A DNA stretch of 64,000 nucleotides, from assembly GCA_016235445.1 (NCBI GenBank), contig JACRLB010000017.1:1-64000 (forward strand), written 5' to 3'. Source of the DNA: Chloroflexota bacterium (GTDB taxonomy: Bacteria; Chloroflexota; Anaerolineae; Anaerolineales; Villigracilaceae). The notes under the pieces were generated by a model. The model did not search any database. It saw nothing but the letters and a program-made list of their open reading frames with translations, and was not told the origin of the DNA. This document shows positions 23,201 to 30,065 of the stretch, piece by piece; position 1 is the stretch's first letter, and each line of letters opens with the position of its first letter. The translations under genes were made by a program, and so were the position numbers.

Positions 23201-25475
23201 CTACGCCACGGCATCCCAACGCATGGCACAACAGCTTCAACATTTATTATTGCGTTTCGGCATCATCAGCCGCCTGCGGACTGTCGAATTCCCCTACAAG
23301 GAAGGCCGTGTTGGTTATCAAGTTTTTATCACAGGCTATGAAAACATCAACACCTTCAAGGAACAGATCGGCTGTTATTCCGTCAGTCAAAAACGCAGGC
23401 AGGCGTTGGATGAACTAACAGTATCCATTCCTCCCATTGCGGTCGGCACAAAAGATATTGTCCCAACTTCGGTGAAGGAATACATTCGCACAGCCAAAGA
23501 TCAATCTGGTCTTACGTGGAAGGAAATTACAGCAGCTACAGGCATAGCGCCACGCGAATTTTCGCCCACTAATTCCGCGGGTAAGGTAGGTTTTGGAAGA
23601 ACCACTTTGCAAAGATTAGGCAATTATTTTGATGATCCCAATATCAAACGCTATGCAGAAAGTGACATCTATTGGGATCGCATCGCCTTCATCGAATACA
23701 TTGGTGAGAAGCAGACCTACGATCTAGAGATCGCCGAAACCCATAACTTCATCGCGAACGATATCCTCGTCCACAACAGCCATGCCGCAGACTACGGCGT
23801 CATCGCCGTGCAAACGGCGTATCTTAAATCACATTATCCAGCCGAGTACATGGCCGCGCTCATGTCTGCTTCGGCGGGACAAACTGAAAAGGTCGCGCTC
23901 TATGTTGCGGATGCGCGCGCTATGGGCGTGCCTGTGCTCGCGCCTGATATCAATGCTTCAATGTGGGATTTCAACATCGAAGACACAGATTCCAAACCCA
24001 GCGTGCGTTTTGGCTTGGGCGCGGTAAAAAACGTAAGTGAAAATGCAGTTGAAATCATAGTCGAAGCGCGTAAGCCCTTCGACGGCGCTCAGGATGGCAA
24101 ATTCGCCGACCTCAACGACTTCGCCCGCCGCGTGGATTTGCGCGCCGTCGGCAAACGCTCGCTCGAATGCCTCATCAAAGTGGGCGCGCTCGATCAGTTC
24201 GGCAACCGCGCCTCCATGCTCGGCTCGCTCGACCGCATCGTCGCCATCAGCAGTAACCACTTCCGCGCCGCAGACGCAGGGCAGATGAGTCTCTTCGGCA
24301 CGGCAACAGGCATCGTCGAAGAGATCAACCTGCCCGAAGTGAAGGATGTCGAAAAGCGCGACATGCTCAACTGGGAGCGCGAACTCATCGGCCTGTACAT
24401 TTCCGATCACCCGCTCAACGAATTCCAAACCCAGCTCGCGCAGATCGTCAGCTATTTTTCGGGTCAGCTCTCCGAAGCCAACCACGAAGAAAAAGTCCGC
24501 GTGGCGGGCCTCGTCAACGCCGTGCGCCCGTACACCACCAAAACCGGCAAGCCCATGGGCTTCGTCACCATCGAAGACATTCAAGGCAACATCGAACTCG
24601 TGCTCTTTCCCAAGACCTGGGAAAAATTCCGCGAAGGCATGACCATCGGGCAGATCATCATCGTCGAAGGCAAGGTCGATCAAGGCAACCCCCCGCCCAA
24701 AATTTTGGTGGATACGATTCGCACCGAAATAAAAATGATATTGGCGGCGGATGACCCCTACGCCAAACAGGATGCGACTCCCAAGCCTTTGCTCCCGCGC
24801 GCAGAATCAGACTCACCCCGCCGCCCTGCCGCGCCTCCACCTAAGCCGACAACTGCTCCCGTCCAAAAAGCGACTCAAACGCTGGGGCAGAGCGAGTCAG
24901 CGAGACAGAGAGTCAGCGTTCAGCAGGTCGGCGAGTCTGAACCTGCATACGCTCTGGATGATAATGCGCCCCCGCCGCCCGATAACTTCCCTGACGGTTG
25001 GGACAGCCAATGGCAGCCATCATTCGATGAAGCCGCTGTGGCCGCAAAACCTGAGCCGAAGTTCAAGAAGAATGAAGAAGTGACTCCGCCGCTGGTCACT
25101 CGCGCTGTCGAGGCGTTGGCAAAAGTCGAAGAAGTGGATCAGGCCGAAGACCGTCATGAAGCGGTTCTTCAATCCATGTACATGCCGCTGGCGAAAGAGA
25201 ACAAAGACAAGGAACATCCGCCCCAGCAGATCACCGTCACCCTGCGCTCCACAGGCGACCACGAACGCGACAAGCGCCGCATCAAGACGCTGTATGGCAC
25301 GCTCATTTCGTATCATGGCCGCGACAAGTTCAGCTTTCAGATCTTCGAGAACAGCAAAGGCCACCTGATCGATTTCCCCAACGACACCACGCGCATCTGC
25401 CCCGAACTGCTCGAGCGATTGAAAAAATTGATGGGCGAAGAAAGCTGGCGCGTGGAAGAGATTACGTTTCAGTAG
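20253..25475 (+). CDS. dnaE: DNA polymerase III alpha subunit, intein-containing
   Basis: Replicative polymerase. The 1740-residue precursor starts at MSFAHLHVHTEYSLLDG; an in-frame upstream ATG would read through the MITE and is rejected. The PHP domain (1-280) keeps HLHVHTEYS and TDHGTMFG. Catalytic aspartates lie in PDIDLDFRD (about 395-403) and KVDFLGL (about 555). An intein interrupts the protein at residues 750-1175; splicing leaves 1314 residues. An OB fold (VRVAGLVNAVRPYTTKTG, about 1415) is followed by a long disordered Pro/Gln-rich linker and a terminal domain of about 90 residues. The last 104 bp are duplicated at 27054-27157. Confidence 0.95.
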   Translation: MSFAHLHVHTEYSLLDGFSNIKKLVQRVKQMDMPAVAITDHGTMFGVIDFYKAAKAEGIKPIIGLEAYMAARGMKDKDSKLDRSSFHLLLLAENETGYKNLLKIASAAQLEGFYYYPRIDHDFLAAHSDGLICTSGCMSAEIPRALLNDNPEEAVRRMNWYYDVFGRDNFFVELQQHNIKEITDLNKKLLEMGARYEANYIATNDVHYVNQEDARLQDILLAIQTNSTFNDPDRMRMTDDSYFLRSPADMNRLFAEVPSSLSNTLLIAERCNVDLGFKGYHLPEFTVPDGHTGETYLRALCEAGAEKKYQDDATSPKVTERLDYELSVVHSMGFDAYFLIVWDLCRFAREHGIWYNARGSAAGSIIAYTLEITIVDPLEHALIFERFLNPGRISMPDIDLDFRDDRRSEMLEYCARKYGDDKVAQIITFGTMGTKAAIRDVARVMEIPLPEVDRVAKLVPFVSGKGSSMEDALAVKEFKAIYDGDAKMREVIDIATKMEGTVRNAGTHAAGVVISDKPIMDYLPLHRPTSGSEETPIKSVTQFEMGILDSLGMLKVDFLGLITLTVMARACDMIEKRHGIKFDLSNIPLDDPKSFELMGSGQTAGLFQIEGGGMTRWIVQMKPKNLDNIIAMVALYRPGPMAFIPDYIARMHGEAEVEYRHPAMEPIFKDTFGIPVYQEQLMRAAVELAGYTPSESDELRKAISKKKKEDIDKHRAKFVKGAVEKGMDQSIADAIYMDWEEFARYGFNKCLPGDVEVLDSATGRLVKVEDLYRGVAEIQKTLSCDISSLKLKNQPVTKVMDNGIKPVFRLTTALGRTIEATGNHPFYTYNGWRNLEELQPDEFIAVPRIIPVEGKNEWHDHEVIALGHLLAEGNLCHPHSVYYYNQDMEQVNDFVQAANSFENVQCTIAMHKGTYSIYAARADRNFEPGIFSWSRDLDMLGKNARTKEIPAPVFELTNRQIGLMVSRMWDGDGHVDVRGRSLYYATASQRMAQQLQHLLLRFGIISRLRTVEFPYKEGRVGYQVFITGYENINTFKEQIGCYSVSQKRRQALDELTVSIPPIAVGTKDIVPTSVKEYIRTAKDQSGLTWKEITAATGIAPREFSPTNSAGKVGFGRTTLQRLGNYFDDPNIKRYAESDIYWDRIAFIEYIGEKQTYDLEIAETHNFIANDILVHNSHAADYGVIAVQTAYLKSHYPAEYMAALMSASAGQTEKVALYVADARAMGVPVLAPDINASMWDFNIEDTDSKPSVRFGLGAVKNVSENAVEIIVEARKPFDGAQDGKFADLNDFARRVDLRAVGKRSLECLIKVGALDQFGNRASMLGSLDRIVAISSNHFRAADAGQMSLFGTATGIVEEINLPEVKDVEKRDMLNWERELIGLYISDHPLNEFQTQLAQIVSYFSGQLSEANHEEKVRVAGLVNAVRPYTTKTGKPMGFVTIEDIQGNIELVLFPKTWEKFREGMTIGQIIIVEGKVDQGNPPPKILVDTIRTEIKMILAADDPYAKQDATPKPLLPRAESDSPRRPAAPPPKPTTAPVQKATQTLGQSESARQRVSVQQVGESEPAYALDDNAPPPPDNFPDGWDSQWQPSFDEAAVAAKPEPKFKKNEEVTPPLVTRAVEALAKVEEVDQAEDRHEAVLQSMYMPLAKENKDKEHPPQQITVTLRSTGDHERDKRRIKTLYGTLISYHGRDKFSFQIFENSKGHLIDFPNDTTRICPELLERLKKLMGEESWRVEEITFQ
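22500..23777 (+). other. DnaE intein with LAGLIDADG homing endonuclease
   Basis: A 426-residue in-frame insertion between FNK and SHA of the conserved DnaE block, with no interruption of the frame. Splicing features are complete: Cys1 in CLPGDVEVLD, block B ATGNHPFYTY with its His, a C-terminal block THNFIANDILVHN with penultimate His and terminal Asn, and Ser as the first C-extein residue. Two LAGLIDADG-type helices appear: LGHLLAEGNL and LMVSRMWDGDG, with acidic Glu and Asp in place. A helix-turn-helix-like stretch (SGLTWKEITAATGIA) precedes the last block. Both splicing and endonuclease activity therefore look possible. Confidence 0.9.
25372..25475 (+). repeat. 104-bp direct repeat, copy 1 (in dnaE)
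   Basis: The last 104 bp of dnaE, including the TAG stop. It is identical base for base, as read, to 27054-27157, which lies behind the toxin-antitoxin pair. The two copies are 1682 bp apart start to start. Confidence 0.95.
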
Positions 25476-25480
25476 AACCT

Positions 25481-25517
25481 AAAGTGACTGTCACCTCAGA
25501 GGCGACAGTCACTTTTT
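25481..25517 (+). terminator. Hairpin terminator behind dnaE copy 1
   Basis: AAAGTGACTGTC pairs with GACAGTCACTTT, followed by T residues, 5 nt after the dnaE stop. The arms belong to the same repeat group as the ends of the element at 57976-58170 (AAGTGACAGCCACC and its inverted partner), so this terminator may itself derive from a repeat. Confidence 0.75.
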
Positions 25518-25588
25518 AGACTTCTATTTCGAGAGTATTTCGTTGTTTCCTCCGCCAAAGCATTATGCTATTTATCAATAAATAAATA

Positions 25589-25618
25589 TTGACAATAAAA
25601 CATATCATATGATATATT
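25589..25618 (+). promoter_or_regulatory. Promoter and palindromic operator of the toxin-antitoxin pair
   Basis: TTGACA (25589-25594) and TATATT (25613-25618) are 18 bp apart. The spacer contains the perfect 14-bp palindrome ATATCATATGATAT (25602-25615), which overlaps the -10 box. This is a good site for autoregulation by the helix-turn-helix antitoxin. Confidence 0.65.
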
Positions 25619-25659
25619 ATGATAAGGTTTCAAAATAGTTGTTGGGAAAAGAGGTGTAT

Positions 25660-26019
25660 TTGAAAACTGCATCGCGGCCACAAGTTAACAGTTTTCTGAA
25701 AGAACTAAAAGCAATTATCACGTCAGGAAGCGGCTTGTTTATGATTCCCCGGGCTTCCAACAATGCAACCATCACCATGCTTGGGCTGACACGAAAGACT
25801 GTTGAACTTGAAATTCTCAGTCTATCAGTAGTGGATTACTCTTCTGGACCAGAACAAGATCGAGACCGCGCTGGAGAACTATGGATATTTGGAAAGGCAA
25901 TCAATGGACACGAAATCTATATCAAGTTGAAAATTGCCGAAATTAAAGATACGAAAATTGCAAAGTGTATCTCATTCCATGAAGCCGAGTTTTCACTAAC
26001 CCACCCTTTTAAGAAATAA
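25660..26019 (+). CDS. Probable MqsR-like toxin
   Basis: A 119-residue basic protein. I chose TTG at 25660 because GAGG lies 5 nt upstream; GTG at 25654 is an alternative. The second half, with GELWIFGKAINGHEIYIKLK near residue 75 followed by AKCISFHEAEF, resembles the C-terminal strand region of MqsR/RelE-fold mRNA interferases. Its position before an MqsA-like protein supports this. If correct, it cleaves mRNA and is held inactive by the antitoxin. The assignment rests on context and weak pattern similarity. It is clearly AT-rich. Confidence 0.6.
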   Translation: MKTASRPQVNSFLKELKAIITSGSGLFMIPRASNNATITMLGLTRKTVELEILSLSVVDYSSGPEQDRDRAGELWIFGKAINGHEIYIKLKIAEIKDTKIAKCISFHEAEFSLTHPFKK

Positions 26020-26053
26020 CCCAATAAATGATAAAAAGAAAGGAGCAATGCTA

Positions 26054-27052
26054 ATGAAAGGCATATGCCCCATTTGTGAAAAAGAAACCGAATTGGAATT
26101 CGTCAACCGCGTAGAGGACATTAACGTTCGTGGTGAAAAAATTCCTGTTCACGCTGAATATTTCAAGTGTCTGGAATGCAAATCTGAATTTGAAGACCCC
26201 AAATCCGTATACGATCCTCTGGAGGCTGCATACCATGAATATCGTGTTCGCCACGGTATGGTTCAACCCGAAGAGATTAAGCAATTTAGAGAGCGATTTG
26301 GGTTAACTCAACTGGAGCTTTCAAATCTTTTAGGGTTGGGCGGAGCCACCCTAAGCCGATATGAAAATGGCGCATTGCAAGATGAGGCACACGACACCAT
26401 GCTGCATCTTGCAATGCAGCCAGAAAATCTTTTGGATTTGATCGAAGAAAAACCCTCAGTGTTCAGCGATGAAAAACGCGAAAGAATATTAACTCTTCTC
26501 AAGGAAATAAAGGAAGAACACGAAAAATCGTTTCTCTCAATTTACGAAACTTATTTTGGTTCCTATCCAGCAACCGTACTTAGCGGTTATCAGTCACTGC
26601 ATGTTTCAAAGCTACTTAACGCCATCCTTTTCTTTTGCAAAAACGCAGGCATACCAAAAACAAAGTTGAACAAACTTTTATTTTATGCCGATTTCAAGCA
26701 CTTCAAGGAGTACTCCATTTCGATCACTGGAGTCCGCTATGCCCATCTTCCGCATGGGCCTGTGCCAGACAAGTACAATTACTATATGGCTACTTTGGAA
26801 GATGAGAAGTCAATATTTATAGACGAGCGGGAATTCCCCAATTACACTGGCGAATTTCTGACTTCAATACGGGAACCCGATTTAAGTATTTTCTCCACGA
26901 CTGAGCTTAAGACTCTGGCAACAGTTAAAGAGTTTTTTGAGAACCATACCGCCAAAGAAATTCGTAATTTCTCTCATCATGAACGCGGCTATGAAGTTAC
27001 GCGAGACGGAGAATTGATTTCTTACGAATACGCACAATTTTTGCAGATTTAA
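26054..27052 (+). CDS. MqsA-like zinc finger, HTH and SocA/Panacea (DUF4065) fusion antitoxin
   Basis: A 332-residue protein. AGGAG at 26041-26045 fits the second ATG (26054) better than the first (26048). The N-terminus is an MqsA/YgiT zinc finger with CPIC (5-8) and CLEC (39-42). A Cro/XRE helix-turn-helix follows (EEIKQFRERFGLTQLELSN, about 75-108, with LSRYENG). The C-terminal half holds the SocA/Panacea domain (TKLNKLLFYADF near 215, GPVP near 241). This combination makes it both DNA-binding autorepressor and neutraliser of the upstream toxin. The gene ends 1 nt before the second copy of the dnaE 3' end. Confidence 0.8.
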   Translation: MKGICPICEKETELEFVNRVEDINVRGEKIPVHAEYFKCLECKSEFEDPKSVYDPLEAAYHEYRVRHGMVQPEEIKQFRERFGLTQLELSNLLGLGGATLSRYENGALQDEAHDTMLHLAMQPENLLDLIEEKPSVFSDEKRERILTLLKEIKEEHEKSFLSIYETYFGSYPATVLSGYQSLHVSKLLNAILFFCKNAGIPKTKLNKLLFYADFKHFKEYSISITGVRYAHLPHGPVPDKYNYYMATLEDEKSIFIDEREFPNYTGEFLTSIREPDLSIFSTTELKTLATVKEFFENHTAKEIRNFSHHERGYEVTRDGELISYEYAQFLQI

Positions 27053-27053
27053 T

Positions 27054-27157
27054 ATTTCCCCAACGACACCACGCGCATCTGCCCCGAACTGCTCGAGCGA
27101 TTGAAAAAATTGATGGGCGAAGAAAGCTGGCGCGTGGAAGAGATTACGTTTCAGTAG
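27054..27157 (+). repeat. 104-bp direct repeat, copy 2 (dnaE 3' remnant)
   Basis: Identical to 25372-25475, including TTTCAGTAG at the end. It has no start codon context and is a non-coding remnant directly after the antitoxin stop. Confidence 0.95.
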
Positions 27158-27162
27158 CCGAT

Positions 27163-27203
27163 AAACTTCTGAGATTTTGCGCAAAGCATCTCGGAGGTTT
27201 TTA
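27163..27203 (+). terminator. Likely native dnaE terminator
   Basis: AAACTTCTGAGAT pairs with ATCTCGGAGGTTT (two T-G pairs) and is followed by a T run. It lies 5 nt after the second dnaE stop and would have been the original dnaE terminator before insertion; now it can end the toxin-antitoxin transcript. Confidence 0.75.
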
Positions 27204-27220
27204 CAACCCAAGGAGAACCC

Positions 27221-28003
27221 ATGAACCTCGAAACCATCACCCGCACGCCGAAGACCCAGACTCACAAGACCCCCCTGCTCTTTGTCCACGGCATGTGGCA
27301 TGGCGCATGGTGCTGGGATGAGTTCTTCCTGCCCTTCTTTGCGGATGCGGGCTATCACGTTACCGCCCTCAGCCTGCGCGGACATGCCGGCAGTGAAGGC
27401 AAAATTCGCGGCAACAAAATTGCGGACTACGTCAGCGACGTGGAGCAGATTGCAAAGACGCTTCCAACTCCCCCTGCCCTGATCGGCCATTCGATGGGCG
27501 GGTTCCTCACTCAGAAATATCTGGAAAAGAACGACGCGCCCGCCGCAGTCTTGCTGGCATCCAACCCACATTTTGGGTTGTGGCCCACATTTTTCCGCAT
27601 GGCGGCTCAACGCCCGCGTACTTTGTTGAAAGTGACGGGTCAATTGCGTTTGTACCCCGTGGTGGAAACACCCGAAGCCGCGCGCTGGGCTTTGTTCTCA
27701 AAAGACATGCCCGAGGAACAGGTTTTGAAATATTACAAAAAATTGAACGACGAGTCCTTCCGCATGTTCATCGACTTGCTGGGGTTAAACCTCGCCAGCC
27801 CGAAGAAGATCAAGACTCCCCTGCTCATCCTCGGCGCGGAATTTGATAATGCCATCACGCCAGACCAGGTCCACGCCACGGCGCGGGCGTATGGCGTGCA
27901 GGCGGAAATCTTCCCGAACATGGCGCACAACATGATGATCGAAGCGGGTTGGAAGTCTGTTGCGGAGCGGATATTGGGATGGTTAAGGGAGAAGGGAGTT
28001 TGA
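27221..28003 (+). CDS. Alpha/beta hydrolase
   Basis: A 260-residue cytosolic protein of the alpha/beta hydrolase fold. It has HGMWHGAWCWDEF (oxyanion region) near residue 24, the nucleophile elbow GHSMGG near 90, LLILGAEFDNAITPDQV near 203 with the acid residue, and PNMAHNMMIE near 233 with the catalytic His. The catalytic triad is thus complete. Substrate unknown; esterase or lipase-like activity is likely. AAGGAGAACCC before the ATG is a good ribosome site. Confidence 0.85.
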   Translation: MNLETITRTPKTQTHKTPLLFVHGMWHGAWCWDEFFLPFFADAGYHVTALSLRGHAGSEGKIRGNKIADYVSDVEQIAKTLPTPPALIGHSMGGFLTQKYLEKNDAPAAVLLASNPHFGLWPTFFRMAAQRPRTLLKVTGQLRLYPVVETPEAARWALFSKDMPEEQVLKYYKKLNDESFRMFIDLLGLNLASPKKIKTPLLILGAEFDNAITPDQVHATARAYGVQAEIFPNMAHNMMIEAGWKSVAERILGWLREKGV

Positions 28004-28149
28004 GTATTGATGTGGTGAGTAACTAGAGCTTAGAGACTCATCCCCAGCGCACGGCTTCGCATCTCTCGCAATCGGGTCTGCCGCATAGCAGGCGAATGGG
28101 TATGTTATTTCCGATAACATCTAATTTCTAGAAAAGCCACAACTTGTTA

Positions 28150-28309
28150 GTGTGCATGCAAAGGTTGTCAGTCTTCCCCTTTTCCCTCACCCAAGTATGA
28201 AGACTTTTCGCCGTGTCGACTCCCCCTCTCCCTGAGGGAGAGGGCAGGGTGAGGGGTGTTCACAGCCCAGCGAACAATCTATCTCCCCTGACAACCTTTG
28301 CTTGCACAC
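28150..28309. mobile_element. MITE-like element with 22-bp inverted ends
   Basis: 28150-28171 and 28288-28309 are inverted repeats matching 21 of 22 bp (core GCAAAGGTTGTCAG). The interior carries the common CCCTCTCCCTGAGGGAGAGG palindrome (about 28222-28241). TGTTA occurs at both outer flanks, but the right copy is 3 nt from the end, so a target duplication is only suggestive. The rest of the 28004-28360 gap holds a small hairpin (28102-28120) and no gene. Confidence 0.7.
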
Positions 28310-28360
28310 ACCTGTTACATCCATACAAATGGTTAATATCACAGCGGTATAATCCCCTTC

Positions 28361-28582
28361 ATGCTTCCTGATTTGAAATTGAATGACCATTTGCGTTTGC
28401 GGAAGCCGCATCCATGCGGCTCGTATGAATGGACAGTCATCCGCCTCGGCGCGGACATTGGTTTGGAATGCAAGGGTTGTGGGCATCGCGTGATGTTGAC
28501 AAGGCGGGAACTCGCAAAGCGAATGAAAGCAAATTTGACATCGCACGAGGAAGAAAATACAAAAGACCCTAAAGGTCTGTAG
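28361..28582 (+). CDS. DUF951 family small protein
   Basis: A 73-residue protein with LKLNDHLRLRKPHPCGSYEW near its start and CKGCGHRVMLTRREL near residue 45, the hallmark of DUF951. The three cysteines suggest metal or nucleic-acid binding. Function unknown. TATAAT (28348-28353) ends 7 nt before the ATG, so translation is probably leaderless. The last codons come from an AGACC-CTAAA-GGTCT palindrome. The next gene starts 8 nt downstream. Confidence 0.8.
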   Translation: MLPDLKLNDHLRLRKPHPCGSYEWTVIRLGADIGLECKGCGHRVMLTRRELAKRMKANLTSHEEENTKDPKGL

Positions 28583-28590
28583 GAGATTTC

Positions 28591-29901
28591 ATGGAATTAC
28601 AGCACACAGACCAGGAGCTTCCGATTGGTTCGCTTCGTATTGGCTTGTTCACCGACACATATGCGCCGCAGGTGAACGGCGTTTCCATTTCCCTGCAACT
28701 GATCTCGGAGGGGCTTAAGAATCGCGGACATCGAGTCACCATTTTTGCGCCGAGGTTTCCCGGGTACAAAGATGACCAGCCGAACGTGATGCGCCTGCCT
28801 TCACTCAAATATTTGAACAACCCACCCATCTATGTGGCGGTGTTGGGGACGCCGCGTTCCACATGGTCGTTGACGCGCAGGCACTTCGACGTGCTTCACG
28901 CGCACAGCCCGGCCAGTGTCGGGTTGCTGGCTTATCTCACCGCATCTACCAAACGCCTGCCGTTGATCTACACCTATCACACATCCATCACGGATTACAC
29001 CCATTACATCAAGTTCATCGGCGGGACGCGGGTGATCAAATACGCGGCGGGCTGGTTCAGTTCAGCCACCACCAATTTGGGCGATCAGGTGGTTGTGCCT
29101 TCGCCCAAATTCCAACGCCTGCTTCTCGCACAGGATGTCCGCCGCCCGGTCAATGTCATTCCGAACGGGATCGATCTGAGCAGTTTCAAGGCGGCGAAAA
29201 AACCTTCTAGTTTGCGAAACAGGCTGGGGATTAAGTCTGACGCGCCGATCCTCCTCACGGTGGGGCGCATGGACCCGGAGAAGCGTCTCGATTTCATCGT
29301 GGATGCTTTTGAAATTTTGTCGAAGAGAGTTCCGAATGTACATTTGGTCTTTGCGGGGGATGGCAGTTCGCGCAAGGGACTGGAAGAAAAAGTGAGCGGC
29401 ACAAGCGCAAAAGACCGCATCCACTTTTTGGGCATGGTCAACCGCGCGGAACTGCCTGATATTTTTCATGATGCAACCGTATTCCTGTCTGCATCCACAA
29501 CCGAGGTGCATCCCATTTCAGTGATCGAGGCGATTGCATCGGGCAAGCCGCTGGTGGCCGTGGCAGACGAAGCCTTCGAGGGCATGATCGAAAATGATCT
29601 AAACGGGTACACGGTTCCGCTCGATCTTCAGGTGTACTCAGATACCATTTCGAATTTGCTGGCTGACCGTGAGAAATTAGAACGCTTTGGAAGACATTCC
29701 ATGCTGTTGAGCGAAAAATATTCCATCGAAGGCCAGGTGAAGGCGCTGGAGAAATTGTATCTGGAAGCCATTTTGCAAAACTGGCGCGGCAATTTCTTCG
29801 AGCGCATGATGCCAAAAAATATGAATAAAATCCCGACGCGCATCAACCGCATCATCCGCACGGAGATCGGGAAAATGATGCCGCGCAAGAAAAAGAAATA
29901 A
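28591..29901 (+). CDS. GT4-family glycosyltransferase
   Basis: A 436-residue cytosolic or membrane-associated glycosyltransferase of GT-B fold. The start LRIGLFTDTYAPQVNGVSIS (about 17-36) is the typical donor/acceptor-loop region of lipid glycosyltransferases such as those making glucosyl-diacylglycerol. The C-terminal half has VGRMDPEKRLDFIVDAF near 225 and the E-x7-E motif in EVHPISVIEAIASGKP near 307. A basic tail ends the protein. The acceptor is probably a membrane lipid, by analogy only. It follows DUF951 closely. Confidence 0.85.
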   Translation: MELQHTDQELPIGSLRIGLFTDTYAPQVNGVSISLQLISEGLKNRGHRVTIFAPRFPGYKDDQPNVMRLPSLKYLNNPPIYVAVLGTPRSTWSLTRRHFDVLHAHSPASVGLLAYLTASTKRLPLIYTYHTSITDYTHYIKFIGGTRVIKYAAGWFSSATTNLGDQVVVPSPKFQRLLLAQDVRRPVNVIPNGIDLSSFKAAKKPSSLRNRLGIKSDAPILLTVGRMDPEKRLDFIVDAFEILSKRVPNVHLVFAGDGSSRKGLEEKVSGTSAKDRIHFLGMVNRAELPDIFHDATVFLSASTTEVHPISVIEAIASGKPLVAVADEAFEGMIENDLNGYTVPLDLQVYSDTISNLLADREKLERFGRHSMLLSEKYSIEGQVKALEKLYLEAILQNWRGNFFERMMPKNMNKIPTRINRIIRTEIGKMMPRKKKK

Positions 29902-29907
29902 TCTTTT

Positions 29908-30004
29908 GTACACGGATTTACCCTACGGGCACGATGTCACGGAGGACACGGAAAAGAACAGATTTAAAAAAGATTTTTCCGTGTCCTCCGTGTCCTCCGT
30001 GTAC
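29908..30004. repeat. CACGG-type long palindromic repeat
   Basis: GTACACGG at the left and CCGTGTAC at the right enclose two arms made of iterated ACACGGAGG-like 9-mers that can pair with CCTCCGTGT units. It shares GAAAAGAACAG and the outer ACACGGATTT with the repeat at 55241-55324. It may act as a terminator between the glycosyltransferase and tsaE. Confidence 0.7.
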
Positions 30005-30065
30005 GAAATTGTTTTTCATGAATCAAAAGAGTTTATGAATGAGGGCGGTGTATAATTCTTCCGCC

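Larger units (their letters stand above)
25476..27157 (+). mobile_element. Toxin-antitoxin insertion carrying a duplicated dnaE 3' end
   Basis: A 1682-bp segment made of a terminator hairpin, an AT-rich promoter region, a toxin and an antitoxin gene, and a second copy of the last 104 bp of dnaE. After copy 2 comes a terminator that looks like the native one of dnaE (27163-27203). The simplest reading is that the segment entered at the 3' end of dnaE while restoring the gene end. No recombinase is encoded. Codon and base use are clearly more AT-rich than in the flanking genes, which supports transfer. Confidence 0.75.

Noticed and set aside
22500-23777. Split DnaE intein as in cyanobacteria
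   Set aside because: The reading frame is continuous from N-extein through intein to C-extein in one gene, so it is a cis-splicing intein.
27054-27157. Second functional dnaE end or small gene in copy 2 of the repeat
   Set aside because: It has no start codon or ribosome site in the dnaE frame and follows the antitoxin stop directly.
28187-28546. 119-codon minus-strand frame over the MITE and DUF951
   Set aside because: It mixes repeat sequence and the antisense of DUF951 and has no support.
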